Below are positions 1 through 9,502 of a stretch of DNA of 64,000 nt, one piece after another. A program made the position numbers and the translations under genes. How positions within the stretch are numbered: the first letter of the stretch is position 1; every line of letters starts with the position of its first letter. Location of the stretch: the NCBI RefSeq assembly GCF_003412455.1, contig NZ_QTJU01000002.1, positions 310,001 through 374,000 on the forward strand, written 5' to 3'. The stretch comes from Deminuibacter soli (GTDB lineage Bacteria; Bacteroidota; Bacteroidia; Chitinophagales; Chitinophagaceae). The notes beneath the pieces were generated by a model, which was given only the letters and a program-made list of their open reading frames with translations, did no database searches and was not told the origin of the DNA.

Positions 1-764
1 TGAGTGATTTGTTTGCACCTTATGTGCGCCAGGGTAACCCGGTTATTTTTATGGATGAAAAATCAGCCGAGCTTACCAAGTATGCAGCCAATTCCTTCCT
101 CGCCATGAAAATAAGCTTCATGAACGAGATTGCACAATTGTGCGAAAGGCTGGGCGCAGATGTTGACATGGTACGCAAAGGTATTGGTACCGATGAACGC
201 ATTGGTAAACGCTTTTTATTCCCCGGTATTGGTTATGGCGGCAGCTGCTTTCCCAAAGATGTAAAGGCGCTGGCCAAATCAGCCGAAGAGGCCGAGTATG
301 AATTCAAGATACTGAAAGCCGTAATGGAAGTAAATGAAACACAGAAACTGCACCTGCTTCCTAAAATAAAACGTTATTTTCAGGGAAGTTTAAAAGGTAA
401 GCATATTGCGTTGTGGGGACTGGCTTTTAAACCCAATACCGACGATGTAAGGGAAGCGCCGGCATTTGATATGATCAGGGCCTTACTGGATGAAGGGGCT
501 ACCGTAAGTGCATTTGACCCCGAAGCAATTGCCAATACGCAACGGCAGTTCGGCGACAGCATTACCTATGCCAATCAGTACCAGACCCTTGAAAATGCCG
601 ATGCACTGGTTATTGCAACGGAATGGAATGAATTCAGAACACCTGACTTTGAAAAGATAAGTGCTGCACTGAAAAACAAGGTGATCTTCGATGGCCGCAA
701 TCTTTTTGATGCGGTAACGATGCGTGAGATGGGATATCATTACGAAAGCGTTGGACGACCATAA
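1..764 (+). CDS. ugd: UDP-glucose 6-dehydrogenase, C-terminal part (5' end outside window)
   Basis: Oxidises UDP-glucose to UDP-glucuronate with NAD in the cytoplasm, supplying precursor for surface polysaccharide. The open frame runs into the window edge, so the N-terminal NAD-binding Rossmann domain lies upstream. The visible part holds the central domain with the catalytic cysteine in GYGGSCFPKD (about residue 80 of the visible part) and the C-terminal UDP-binding domain starting near GLAFKPNTDD. The next gene, 21 bases downstream, would consume the product (UDP-glucuronate decarboxylase), which supports the assignment. The TTG at 9 is only an internal codon, not a real start. Confidence 0.92.
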   Translation, partial: SDLFAPYVRQGNPVIFMDEKSAELTKYAANSFLAMKISFMNEIAQLCERLGADVDMVRKGIGTDERIGKRFLFPGIGYGGSCFPKDVKALAKSAEEAEYEFKILKAVMEVNETQKLHLLPKIKRYFQGSLKGKHIALWGLAFKPNTDDVREAPAFDMIRALLDEGATVSAFDPEAIANTQRQFGDSITYANQYQTLENADALVIATEWNEFRTPDFEKISAALKNKVIFDGRNLFDAVTMREMGYHYESVGRP

Positions 765-785
765 TCAGCTAATAAAAGTACACCT

Positions 786-1766
786 ATGCGTAAAAAAAGA
801 ATCCTTATCACCGGGGCCGCCGGGTTTTTAGGCTCACACCTGTGCGACAGGTTTATTAAAGAAGGCTACCATGTAATTGGTATGGATAACCTGGTAACCG
901 GTGATCTCAAAAATATTGAGCACCTGTTTCCATTGCCTGATTTTGAATTTTATTACCACGATGTAACGAAATTCATTCATGTGGCAGGTGAGCTGGACTA
1001 TATCCTGCACTTCGCTTCACCGGCCAGTCCGATCGATTATTTAAAAATACCTATTCAAACGCTGAAAGTAGGCGCTTTGGGTACACACAATTGCCTGGGC
1101 CTTGCACGCGAAAAGAAAGCCAGGATACTGGTAGCTTCTACAAGCGAAGTGTATGGTGACCCCCTGGTGCATCCGCAGAAAGAAACCTATTGGGGAAATG
1201 TTAACCCCGTTGGTCCGCGCGGTGTGTACGACGAAGCCAAACGATACCTGGAAGCCATTACCATGGCCTACCATACGTTTCATGGCGTGGAAACAAGGAT
1301 CATCCGCATATTCAATACCTACGGTCCGCGTATGCGCCTCAACGACGGCCGTGCGCTGCCGGCATTTATCGGACAGGCATTACGCGGGGAAGACCTGACT
1401 GTATTTGGTGATGGCAGCCAGACAAGATCATTCTGTTTTGTGGATGACCTGGTAGAAGGTATTTACCGATTGCTGATGAGTGATTACAGCGAGCCGGTAA
1501 ATATTGGCAACCCGGATGAAATATCATTGAAAGATTTTGCACTGGAAGTATTGAAGCTTACAGGGTCTGCAGTTAAAATCGTGTACAAACCATTACCGGT
1601 AGACGATCCCAAACAAAGAAAGCCGGATATTACCCGTGCAAAAGAATTGCTGGGCTGGGAGCCCACCGTTGGGCGTGCAGAAGGTTTGAAAAAAACGTAC
1701 GATTATTTTAAAATGCTTCCCAAAGAAGAACTTGTAAAACAGCCAAAAACATTTGAATCAAGATAA
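786..1766 (+). CDS. UDP-glucuronate decarboxylase (UXS-type extended SDR)
   Basis: Predicted to convert UDP-glucuronate to UDP-xylose, directly following the dehydrogenase that makes its substrate. The 326-residue protein is a typical extended short-chain dehydrogenase: the NAD-binding GxxGxxG spans residues 10-16 (GAAGFLG), and the catalytic YxxxK is Y148-DEA-K152. The stretch [10 protein letters not shown] is characteristic of the UXS/dTDP-glucose dehydratase group. UXS is favoured over dTDP-glucose dehydratase by context and by the [10 protein letters not shown] and NPVGPRG signatures. ATG start, 21 bases after the ugd stop; likely one operon with the flanking genes. Confidence 0.85.
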   Translation: MRKKRILITGAAGFLGSHLCDRFIKEGYHVIGMDNLVTGDLKNIEHLFPLPDFEFYYHDVTKFIHVAGELDYILHFASPASPIDYLKIPIQTLKVGALGTHNCLGLAREKKARILVASTSEVYGDPLVHPQKETYWGNVNPVGPRGVYDEAKRYLEAITMAYHTFHGVETRIIRIFNTYGPRMRLNDGRALPAFIGQALRGEDLTVFGDGSQTRSFCFVDDLVEGIYRLLMSDYSEPVNIGNPDEISLKDFALEVLKLTGSAVKIVYKPLPVDDPKQRKPDITRAKELLGWEPTVGRAEGLKKTYDYFKMLPKEELVKQPKTFESR

Positions 1767-1773
1767 CAATAAC

Positions 1774-3063
1774 ATGCTGGATGATCTTTTGTCGGGTAAG
1801 CGTGCATTGGCGGTAATAGGACTTGGATATGTAGGCTTACCGGTGGCATTGGGTATGGCGAAGCATGTACCTGTTATTGGGTTTGACATCAATAAAGATC
1901 GTGTAGCACAATTACAGCAGGGAACAGACCCTGCCAATGAATTGACGGCTGCCGATTTCAGCAATAGTAACATACGGTTTACTGCAGATGCGGAAGTGCT
2001 GCGGGAAGCCGTATGTTTTATTGTAGCCGTACCTACGCCGGTGGACGATCACAATGTACCTGATCTTTCAATGTTACTGAAAGCCGCTGCAACAGTAGGT
2101 TCAGTGATTAGTGAAGGAGGGTATGTAATATTTGAATCTACTGTGTACCCTGGCTGTACAGAAGAAGATTGTGTGCCGGTTATTGAAAAAATAAGCGGCC
2201 TTGCCTTGGGCACCGGCTTTAAAGTTGGGTATTCTCCTGAACGCATAAATCCGGGCGATCAAAAACACACCCTGCAGAACATTATCAAAGTAGTGGCTGG
2301 ATGTGATGAAGTGGCTACAGAAACTATCGCAAAACTGTATGGTATGGTAACCAGTGCAGGTGTGCACAAAGTGTCCTCCATACGTGTTGCAGAAGCTGCC
2401 AAGATTATTGAAAATACACAGCGTGATCTCAATATTGCATTGATGAATGAATTGTCGATCATCTTCGACAAAATGGGCATCAATACTTTTGAGGTACTGG
2501 AAGCAGCTGCCACCAAGTGGAACTTTGTGAAATTCTCTCCTGGTTTGGTTGGCGGGCACTGCATTGGTGTTGATCCCTACTATTTAACCTATAAAGCGGC
2601 CGAACTGGGTTACAGTTCAAAAGTAATATTGGCCGGCCGTTATATCAATGATGGCATGGGTGCGTATGTGGCTAAAAAAGTAGTGCAGCATATTATTGCC
2701 AATTGCAGCAACGTGCGTGATGCAAGAGTGCTGATAATGGGCGCAACTTTTAAGGAGAATGTTACGGATATCCGTAATTCAAAAGTGGCCGATGTGGTAC
2801 ATAGTCTGCAAGCGTATCATTTGCAGGTAGAAGTTACAGACCCCGGTGCAAACAGCGATGAATTGCAGCGGGAATATGGCTTTGGTTTAATACAGGTGCC
2901 GCACGGAAAATATGATGCGGTGGTGATTGCAGTATGCCATAAAGAATACCTGCAGTTAACCGGCGCTTATTTTGAAAGTATTACACAGCCTCATGCACTG
3001 ATAGCCGATATCAGGGGTATTTATCGTAATCATATTCAATCCAGGCAATACTGGAGTTTATAA
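1774..3063 (+). CDS. Nucleotide-sugar dehydrogenase (TviB/WbpA/VipA type)
   Basis: NAD-dependent four-electron oxidation of a UDP-N-acetylhexosamine (GlcNAc or GalNAc) to the uronic acid, for O-antigen or capsule synthesis. From the ATG at 1774 the protein is 429 residues. The Rossmann motif GLGYVG lies at residues 16-21 and the catalytic cysteine is C263 in GGHCIGVDPYY. An upstream in-frame TTG at 1753 would overlap the previous gene by 14 bases; I prefer the ATG because it starts just before the conserved N-terminus and avoids the overlap. It differs clearly from the ugd fragment (GHCIGVDP versus GYGGSCFPKD), so the two dehydrogenases are not redundant. Exact substrate unknown. Confidence 0.88.
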   Translation: MLDDLLSGKRALAVIGLGYVGLPVALGMAKHVPVIGFDINKDRVAQLQQGTDPANELTAADFSNSNIRFTADAEVLREAVCFIVAVPTPVDDHNVPDLSMLLKAAATVGSVISEGGYVIFESTVYPGCTEEDCVPVIEKISGLALGTGFKVGYSPERINPGDQKHTLQNIIKVVAGCDEVATETIAKLYGMVTSAGVHKVSSIRVAEAAKIIENTQRDLNIALMNELSIIFDKMGINTFEVLEAAATKWNFVKFSPGLVGGHCIGVDPYYLTYKAAELGYSSKVILAGRYINDGMGAYVAKKVVQHIIANCSNVRDARVLIMGATFKENVTDIRNSKVADVVHSLQAYHLQVEVTDPGANSDELQREYGFGLIQVPHGKYDAVVIAVCHKEYLQLTGAYFESITQPHALIADIRGIYRNHIQSRQYWSL

Positions 3064-3073
3064 GCAACCTACA

Positions 3074-3931
3074 ATGGCAAACAAACAGATCGTTTTAGTT
3101 TCGGGTAAAAATGGTCAGCTGGGATATGAATTGCAACAGCTGGCAGGTGCATTTCAGGATACATATGAATTTGTATTTGCAGACAGAACAGGACTGGATG
3201 TGTCTGATGCGGCCAGCATAGAACAGGCATTCAGACAATACCAACCGGCATTTTTCATCAACTGTGCAGCCTATACCGCGGTAGATAAAGCTGAGGCCGA
3301 ACAGGCAGCTGCGCTGGCTGCAAATGCAGAAGGAGTGGGTGTTATAGCGCGTTTGTGTAATGAATACAAAACATGGCTGATACATGTTTCTACCGATTAT
3401 GTATTCAATGGCAATGGAACCAGCCCATACAAACCCGAAGATGCAACAGACCCTGTAAACTATTATGGTTATACCAAATGGCAGGGCGAGCAGCTGGCAT
3501 TGAAGAATAATGAGCGTACAGTCATTATCCGCACATCATGGGTGTACAGCTCACATGGCAACAACTTTGTGAAAACCATGCTGCGCCTGATGAAAGACCG
3601 TACAGATTTAAATGTAGTGAGCGACCAGGTAGGATCACCTACCTATGCGTACGATTTAGCGGAAGCGATTTTGCAGGTATTGCACCAACCGGTTGCAGGC
3701 ATATACCACTACAGCAACGAAGGTGTTATTTCATGGTTCCAGTTTGCAGAAGCCATTCGTGCTATTGCAGCATTAAATTGCACAGTGCATCCCATACCTA
3801 CCAGTGGTTATCCTACACCTGCCAGGCGGCCTGCCTATTCAGTAATGGATAAACAGAAAATAGCAGATACATTTCATGTGCCCATAAAACCATGGCAGGA
3901 GCGTTTAGAGGCATGTATGCAATTGTTGTAG
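3074..3931 (+). CDS. rfbD: dTDP-4-dehydrorhamnose reductase
   Basis: Last step of dTDP-L-rhamnose synthesis: NAD(P)H reduction of dTDP-4-keto-L-rhamnose. The 285-residue protein has the RmlD hallmarks: an N-terminal SGKNGQLG nucleotide-binding loop, the HVSTDYVFNG strand, the catalytic Y131-GYT-K135, and the TSWVY segment. It starts 10 bases after the preceding dehydrogenase and is followed by a good intrinsic terminator, so it closes the sugar-nucleotide operon. The rmlA, rmlB and rmlC partners are not in the window. Confidence 0.92.
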   Translation: MANKQIVLVSGKNGQLGYELQQLAGAFQDTYEFVFADRTGLDVSDAASIEQAFRQYQPAFFINCAAYTAVDKAEAEQAAALAANAEGVGVIARLCNEYKTWLIHVSTDYVFNGNGTSPYKPEDATDPVNYYGYTKWQGEQLALKNNERTVIIRTSWVYSSHGNNFVKTMLRLMKDRTDLNVVSDQVGSPTYAYDLAEAILQVLHQPVAGIYHYSNEGVISWFQFAEAIRAIAALNCTVHPIPTSGYPTPARRPAYSVMDKQKIADTFHVPIKPWQERLEACMQLL

Positions 3932-3969
3932 GGCTAGGAACTAAATGAACAAATTGATAATTAAACGAA

Positions 3970-4006
3970 TAAGGCAGCTGATTAACGGCTGCCTTAATTT
4001 TTTTTT
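3970..4006 (+). terminator. Intrinsic terminator after rfbD
   Basis: A perfect 9-bp stem (3970-3978 with 3988-3996, core AAGGCAGC/GCTGCCTT) with a 9-base loop, followed by a run of T. It closes the polysaccharide operon. The rest of the interval up to 4260 (about 250 bases) holds no convincing gene. Confidence 0.8.
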
Positions 4007-4260
4007 AAGAACGCTTGCGTAAATGAAATTTTGTTTTTAGCTTCACTCAACACTTCTCCATGAGAGTGTTTCTTCTAAGATCAGGCCGTTATCTGGCGTA
4101 TCAGTGCTCGGAATCTCAACGGTCTTCGATCTAAAACAAGCCAGCCAATATCTTTTATCACTTTTCAATCTGGCTTTGATGTAATCCAATCAAGAGTTTT
4201 TACAGGAATGTTGCCACATTGCTGTTTCGAATCCTACTTATTGATCCAAAGCTAACAGCT

Positions 4261-4716
4261 ATGAAAAAGAAATGGATGATTGAAATCATCGTTTTATTGT
4301 TTGTATTGTTGTTCGTGTACGCAGGCAGCAGCAAGCTCATGGACTATAATAAGTTCAGGATTGAGTTAGGCAAATCGCCTTTATTAACAGCATTCGCGGG
4401 TAAAGTAGCAGTAGTGGTACCTGTAACAGAGTTAATCATCGCTGTGTTGCTGGTATTATCAAGAACCAGGCTTATTGCCCTGTATGCTTCTTTCACATTG
4501 ATGGTTATGTTTACCACCTACATTATTGTTATACTGAAATGGAGCGATTACATTCCCTGTTCCTGCGGCGGCGTGCTGCAGCAAATGAACTGGAATCAGC
4601 ATCTGATTTTTAATACTGTCTTTATTTTACTGGGAGCTGCCGGTGTTATGCTTACGGCATCACCAGGCGGTCGCGCAAAAGCAGTCATCCCGTCTGAACA
4701 ACTTGTAACAGAGTAA
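4261..4716 (+). CDS. MauE/DoxX-type integral membrane protein
   Basis: Inner-membrane protein of the MauE/DoxX superfamily, 151 residues from the ATG at 4261, with four hydrophobic segments. The first ends in the family signature YAGSSKLMDYNKF, and a CSCGGVLQQM motif precedes the last segment. Related proteins are thought to act in periplasmic redox or disulfide maturation; the CSC motif fits but proves nothing. A longer frame from an alternative start at 4219 lacks a plausible N-terminus. It is followed 43 bases later by a small exported protein with four cysteines, a possible substrate (inference). Confidence 0.75.
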   Translation: MKKKWMIEIIVLLFVLLFVYAGSSKLMDYNKFRIELGKSPLLTAFAGKVAVVVPVTELIIAVLLVLSRTRLIALYASFTLMVMFTTYIIVILKWSDYIPCSCGGVLQQMNWNQHLIFNTVFILLGAAGVMLTASPGGRAKAVIPSEQLVTE

Positions 4717-4759
4717 GCCGAAAATCTTAAGAGTAGGCATCATCATTAAACTTGTATTT

Positions 4760-5041
4760 ATGAAAAGGAAAGCAATTGTATACGTATTGATTTTTGCTTT
4801 GGCAATAGGCGCTTCAGCGTATACGCGGGTAGCGAAGAAGAAGAATCAGGTACTTTACTATGTATCATATGCCAGTTCTCCCGGTGGACGATGTACAATC
4901 ATTAGCTATCCTGACAGTGACTGCGTTATATCTGAAGTAGGAGCATATTGTACCTATCACAATGAAGAGGCGATTTCCTTTGTGTTATATCATGATGATG
5001 GTACTACATTTTGTTTTAATCCTATGTATCGTTTGTTTTAG
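4760..5041 (+). CDS. Small exported four-cysteine protein, unknown function
   Basis: A 93-residue protein with a signal peptide (MKRK, then a hydrophobic run ending near GASAYT). The mature part of about 70 residues has four cysteines (GRC, DSDC, AYC, TFC), enough for two disulfides. I do not recognise the family with certainty; its layout recalls the small DUF6520-type proteins that accompany MauE genes in Bacteroidota. The neighbouring MauE-like protein makes a redox relationship plausible. Function unknown. Confidence 0.6.
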   Translation: MKRKAIVYVLIFALAIGASAYTRVAKKKNQVLYYVSYASSPGGRCTIISYPDSDCVISEVGAYCTYHNEEAISFVLYHDDGTTFCFNPMYRLF

Positions 5042-5058
5042 CCCTTTCAATTTTAAAA

Positions 5059-6105
5059 ATGCAGAAGGTAAAAATTCTATTCCTTTGTGCGGCTTCGGGT
5101 ATAATTTCAATATGGGGCTTATACGCTTATTCTAAAAAGGTAAACAATACACCAAACGGTTTTATACGATTGTTACCGCCTCATATAGCAACACCACATC
5201 AAATTTTAAATGTTGGTGCAAATAGCTGGTACATAGCCGGGGATGATAATGAGCATTTCTTTTTAGGGAATGTTACTGCCCCCGGCTATATAATGCAAGT
5301 GGGCAGTGCTTTGAAAGATACCAATATAAATATGCTGAGTATAAGTCCGGTAGGTCAGAAGATATATAAAAGTGCAAAATTATATGTTGATGCTGCGGGT
5401 ACTTACCTGTTTGATGGCATTGGCAGACAAATGTTTTATGATACACTGAAGCGAAAGCATTTAGAGCAGCGTTTAATGAATGCCTATTTTACTTCTGCCG
5501 TCCCGGTATCAAAAGGCACATTGATTTTAAGAGCAGTTGACAAGAAACTAAAGCAGCATATATTACTGAAATACACAGCAGACTCTATTGCGCTTAATAA
5601 AAATGTATTGCAAAAACAGGTGGATGGCATTTTTTGTACCGATGGCATATTACAATACGACCGGGTAAATGCCGCTATCGTCTATCTGTACTATTATAGA
5701 AACCAGTTTGTTCGCCTGGATACGAATCTTAATGTATTGTCTATTGGTAAAACGATAGATACTGTTAGTCATGTTAAGTTAAGCGTTGGTAGCATTGCAT
5801 CACAACAGGAAGTCACCATGTCGGCTCCGCCAGTGGTTGTAAACAAAGCGAGCTGTATTAGCAATGGTTTGTTATATGTTTATTCTGCTTTAAAAGCCAA
5901 TAATGAAGATGAACAAATGTTTAGCGAATCATCTGATATTGATGTTTACAATGTGAAATCAGGAAAGTATTTATACAGTTTTTTTATTCATGACATAGAT
6001 CATAAAAAAATCAGGGATTTTAGAGTGATGGGTAAGTGGTTGTTAGCGCTTAACGGAAATTATATCAGTGTACATGAGTTGCGATTACCAGCTAATATGC
6101 AGTAA
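5059..6105 (+). CDS. Exported protein of unknown function, possibly propeller-like
   Basis: 348 residues, beginning with an N-terminal signal peptide or membrane anchor (residues 5-24). The rest is beta-rich with recurring short strands and turns (for example NSWYIAGDDN, LYVYSAL, VYNVKSGKYLYSF), suggesting a six- or seven-bladed propeller; no catalytic motif is visible. Only 17 bases separate it from the small cysteine protein, so the two are probably co-transcribed. Base composition looks more A+T-rich than the housekeeping genes, consistent with an accessory cluster. Not recognised beyond this. Confidence 0.6.
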   Translation: MQKVKILFLCAASGIISIWGLYAYSKKVNNTPNGFIRLLPPHIATPHQILNVGANSWYIAGDDNEHFFLGNVTAPGYIMQVGSALKDTNINMLSISPVGQKIYKSAKLYVDAAGTYLFDGIGRQMFYDTLKRKHLEQRLMNAYFTSAVPVSKGTLILRAVDKKLKQHILLKYTADSIALNKNVLQKQVDGIFCTDGILQYDRVNAAIVYLYYYRNQFVRLDTNLNVLSIGKTIDTVSHVKLSVGSIASQQEVTMSAPPVVVNKASCISNGLLYVYSALKANNEDEQMFSESSDIDVYNVKSGKYLYSFFIHDIDHKKIRDFRVMGKWLLALNGNYISVHELRLPANMQ

Positions 6106-6232
6106 CTTTTTTTGAATATTCATTTGGCAGTTGCCTAACAACTTGTCTACAAGAGCAATATAAATTCCGGCAGCAAATCAATTTTTTAAAAAAATGATTT
6201 GCTGGGGTAGGCTCTCTGCTAAAAAATATGAA

Positions 6233-8038
6233 ATGAGAAAAATTGTTATTGTTAGCTTACTGCTTTGGTCTCGCTTAGCCCTGTCACAAACGGAGAGTAT
6301 TCATTTGCATCTGGATAAGCAGGTGGCATATGCTAGCGATACGCTATGGTTCAAAAGCTATGTAGTTAGTAATGCCGTAAATGTGGTTAATTCCACGCTT
6401 TATGCAGAGTTATATACTGATGCAGGAAAGCTGGTGTTCCGAAAATTATTCCCTATTATACGTAATAATTCGCTTGGTCAGCTGGTGTTGCCTAACATGC
6501 CGGGCTTATATTGGTTACGTAGCTACACTAAAGGATCTTTGGATGATATTCAATCTATTACTGTGGCAGATAGCGAGAAAATCGTGGTGCGAAGTTTTCC
6601 AAAAGATTCTGGTGTTGTTGCCATGACCGACTCGCTGCACCTTACCATTATCTCAAAGTATGAGGATAATATTATTCGATGCTCCCTGTTTCCTGACACG
6701 GGATTATTTGACAGAGACTCTACACTTTACCTCACTGCAATACACATGGGGGATACAATTGCCAGACAGCCATTTTTTTTGAAAAGCGGGCATTGGCGGG
6801 TGCTCAATTTACCTATTGACAGTTTGCATGGTAATATATCCTTGCTATATAGTTATCGACAGCAGTTATGGGCAAAACATGAACTGTTTATACCTTCCAA
6901 ACCTGTATCTGCCGAAATACAAAACAGGCTGGATACGTGTAGCCTAATAATTAATGATACCAGCCGGTGGAACTATTCGCTTACTGTAATAGATGCGGCC
7001 ACACCTTACAATTCAACTACCATAATACATGCTGTTAGCGAAAAGAAAAATCCGGAAGATAGCTTGGATTACCTGTCTTTTCAAACCACATTCAGAAGCA
7101 TAAAAAAGAAAAAACTTTACACTAACATGCCTATAATAGTTGGAGTGCAAAAGGGAAACACTACAATACCTCCGGAACTAATGAGTACAGACACTGCGGG
7201 ACGTGTTAATATGAAAGGCATATATTTTTTTGACACAGCTTATGTATATTATATTCCTGGCAATGAGAAGAAAGATTTAGATGTGCAGGTAGTGGATAGA
7301 GGTGTACGTAAGTTTAGCGGCGTTAATCAAACGGAATATCGTACAGATACCATACAACAGACGCGGCCTATACAGGCCCCGGTAATAGCTTCGCCTACCG
7401 GTAAAATCAGAGATGAGGACAGTTCAGTTTATTTGCAGGGTGTAACGGTGACCACATCGTGGCAGAATAAAAATAAATGGCTGGATAAAAAGTATACAAC
7501 AAATGAGTTTACATGGCCTTCTCATTTTAATTTCAACTTAATGGATAAGGATGCGACTAAAGATATCTACTCAATTTCTGACTATTTAAAACGTAATTTA
7601 ATGGGATTTGAGTACGATGCAGGTAATGTACAACCTGAATATCATGGGAAGGCTGTTAGCTTCTTCCTTGATGAGCAACCGGTGGGGTGGAGCAATATTA
7701 AATTTTTACCGATCAAAGAACTGGCTTATGCTAAAGTGATTGAAGACTATAATAGGTATGGAAAAAACGATCCCATTCGAATTTGCATATATCGACGCAA
7801 AGGGGATGATATTCAGGAAAAGGAAACCAACATGAAAAAGATGATGATCACAGGTTATACCAGGCCTTTAAATTGGACACAACCTGACAGAATCACTTAT
7901 TTATGGGTGCCCTACATTCACACAAACACCTTTAGTTTTAAAAATCCTGGAAAAAAGTGTCGGGTAATTGTAGAGGGCATTAGTGATAAGGGAGATGTTA
8001 TTCAATTTCAAAAAGTGATCAACGACGATAGCAAGTAG
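6233..8038 (+). CDS. Large exported protein with MG2-like N-terminus
   Basis: 601 residues from the ATG at 6233 (MRKIVIVSLLLW, signal peptide ending near LALSQT). An upstream ATG at 6194 would add 13 residues ahead of the signal peptide and is less likely. The start of the mature protein (IHLHLDKQVAYASDTLWFK) resembles the macroglobulin MG2 domains of large Bacteroidota envelope proteins. The C-terminal third (segments ISDYLKRNLMGFEYD and VSFFLDEQPVGW) resembles the plug-like tail of those proteins, without a TonB-dependent barrel. Probably periplasmic or outer-membrane associated, last gene of the MauE cluster. Function unknown. Confidence 0.6.
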   Translation: MRKIVIVSLLLWSRLALSQTESIHLHLDKQVAYASDTLWFKSYVVSNAVNVVNSTLYAELYTDAGKLVFRKLFPIIRNNSLGQLVLPNMPGLYWLRSYTKGSLDDIQSITVADSEKIVVRSFPKDSGVVAMTDSLHLTIISKYEDNIIRCSLFPDTGLFDRDSTLYLTAIHMGDTIARQPFFLKSGHWRVLNLPIDSLHGNISLLYSYRQQLWAKHELFIPSKPVSAEIQNRLDTCSLIINDTSRWNYSLTVIDAATPYNSTTIIHAVSEKKNPEDSLDYLSFQTTFRSIKKKKLYTNMPIIVGVQKGNTTIPPELMSTDTAGRVNMKGIYFFDTAYVYYIPGNEKKDLDVQVVDRGVRKFSGVNQTEYRTDTIQQTRPIQAPVIASPTGKIRDEDSSVYLQGVTVTTSWQNKNKWLDKKYTTNEFTWPSHFNFNLMDKDATKDIYSISDYLKRNLMGFEYDAGNVQPEYHGKAVSFFLDEQPVGWSNIKFLPIKELAYAKVIEDYNRYGKNDPIRICIYRRKGDDIQEKETNMKKMMITGYTRPLNWTQPDRITYLWVPYIHTNTFSFKNPGKKCRVIVEGISDKGDVIQFQKVINDDSK

Positions 8039-8884
8039 ATTCCGCAGGAAAAAAACTTTCAATATTTTTCATTATTCATTTGGTATATTCCAATATTGTT
8101 ACTATCTTCATCTTGCCTGATAAGTAATTTGCGATGATCTTAAGCTAGCTAGCAAAGGAGGTCAATGAGGGCTTCCGCGCTTAACAGGTTTTTTAGGTTA
8201 TTTTCTTCCTGGTTGCAAAACCATTTCAATCCCACCAAATTTATTAATGCATGAAATAGCCGTAGTATTTGTTATGTAAGCTATTGTAAATGCAGCTGGG
8301 GTTGGTGTACATACGCCTGGTGTTTTGAAAAAAAATGAATAATGCTTCACCCATTTATTCTTTGCAGACGTCATGTATACGATTTATACGAGGCCAAACA
8401 TGGGCTTCCTATCTGGTAAATCTCTTCAATCCATATTTATTACTATTTCTGCTTGTATCTGCACGGCTCAAGTTGGCTTGAGTGAATGCCGGACATATAC
8501 CGACTGATCTGTTCAATAGGAATGAATAGTATCGGGTGTTTATACAGTCAGTTATCCCGGCAACTGGGAGTACCTCCACCTGTTAAGGAATACAGTTCAC
8601 ACGCGTTGGTGAACTGTAATGGAGGTGATCTGGGCTTCCACTCTTAACAGGTTTTACTCGTTTCTGCAGGTTAACAATATCACTATCGCCAATTGTTCAG
8701 TAGATGCAGAAAAATTTAATGCCGTTCACCCATTTACAAATTTGCGGTGTCATATAATTGCACGGCATGCGCGAACGGTACATATGCATTTTATCTCCGG
8801 TTGCTCCGCTGTTTGTAAAGTATGTTTCATTCCCCCTGCACTTCTGCAGAAACTTTACCTTAATTTATTGGTTCGCATTACCAG
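8039..8884. other. Gene-poor stretch with a diverged internal duplication
   Basis: About 850 bases without a convincing gene. Two segments resemble each other: around 8157-8192 and 8620-8655 both read GGAGGT, then GGGCTTCC, then CTTAACAGGTTTT. A second, weaker similarity follows each (near 8350 and 8723, sharing TTCACCCATTTA). An inverted repeat with a 9-bp stem lies at 8592-8617. An open frame of 89 codons at 8619-8888 exists but shows no protein-like character beyond the duplicated part. Probably remnants of a duplicated sequence or decayed mobile DNA. Confidence 0.5.
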
Positions 8885-9147
8885 TTAGGCTGCATTGAAT
8901 TGCTCAGCAAACAATTTCAGACTTTTCCTTTATTGAATACTTCGCTTTGCACATTGACCGTAGTGAAATTACTGCCCGAAACATCACTCACGGTATACAC
9001 GTTCTTACCGGTTTCTTCGTTCTTTTTATTGCAAATGGTGATCTCCACCGTTTTATTGGCCTGTAAAAAATAAAAGTCCTTGCAGTCCTGTGCAAACAAA
9101 GCGGTGGCATGCCGTACAATCGCCGGCAGGATAATTCAGTGTTTCAT
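8885..9147 (-). pseudogene. Decayed gene for a small exported Chitinophagaceae protein
   Basis: Read from the ATG at 9147, the frame is M-K-H-stop and then continues open as a signal-peptide-like segment ending ALFAQDCKDFYFLQ, followed by NKTVEITICNKKNEETGK and VYTVSDVSG. This resembles the N-terminal part of small exported proteins common in this family. A second lesion lies in an AAAA run near the 3' end: adding one A would turn KGKV-stop into KGKSLKLFAEQFNAA-stop, ending at 8885. A nonsense codon at position 4, a frameshift and a short 3' end together make it a pseudogene. Family membership is from memory, not a search. Confidence 0.6.
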
Positions 9148-9221
9148 GTTTTTTTCGAAAAAAGGCAGCAGCGCCATAAAGTGCAAGAGGAAAAATTCAC
9201 CAGGTACGGTGTGCAGTAGAA

Positions 9222-9250
9222 TAAAAAAAGCGAAGAAAATCTTCGCTTTA
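9222..9250 (-). terminator. Intrinsic terminator of tRNA-Gln
   Basis: Hairpin AAAGCGAAG/CTTCGCTTT with a short loop, just downstream of the tRNA on the minus strand and followed there by a run of T. Confidence 0.7.
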
Positions 9251-9255
9251 GTTGG

Positions 9256-9326
9256 TTGGACCACTAGGATTCGAACCTAGACAGGCAGAACCAAAATCTG
9301 CAGTGCTACCGTTACACAATGGTCCA
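9256..9326 (-). tRNA. tRNA-Gln (anticodon TTG)
   Basis: On the minus strand the acceptor arms are TGGACCA and TGGTCCA. The anticodon stem GCAGA/TCTGC encloses loop TTTTGGT, giving anticodon TTG. The T arm TAGGTTCGAATCCTA is canonical. The bases after the discriminator (9255-9253) spell CCA, so CCA appears encoded. It is followed by its own terminator. Confidence 0.93.
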
Positions 9327-9502
9327 ATCCGTAATTGGGTTGCAAAAATAGGGGAGTGGTATTAACTGGCAAAAAAAATGTACGGGAATTTTAGTTCTTT
9401 TTTAGCCGTACCCGGATAAAATATTCAGCTAAAACCTTATTGCTCAATATTTGGTAGAAATAGTTGCTTATTTTGCAGCACTACTAAATAGCGATAACCA
9501 GT

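Noticed and set aside
8619-8888. Plus-strand frame of 89 codons in the gene-poor region
   Set aside because: No motif or signal peptide; only its beginning resembles the diverged duplicated segment.
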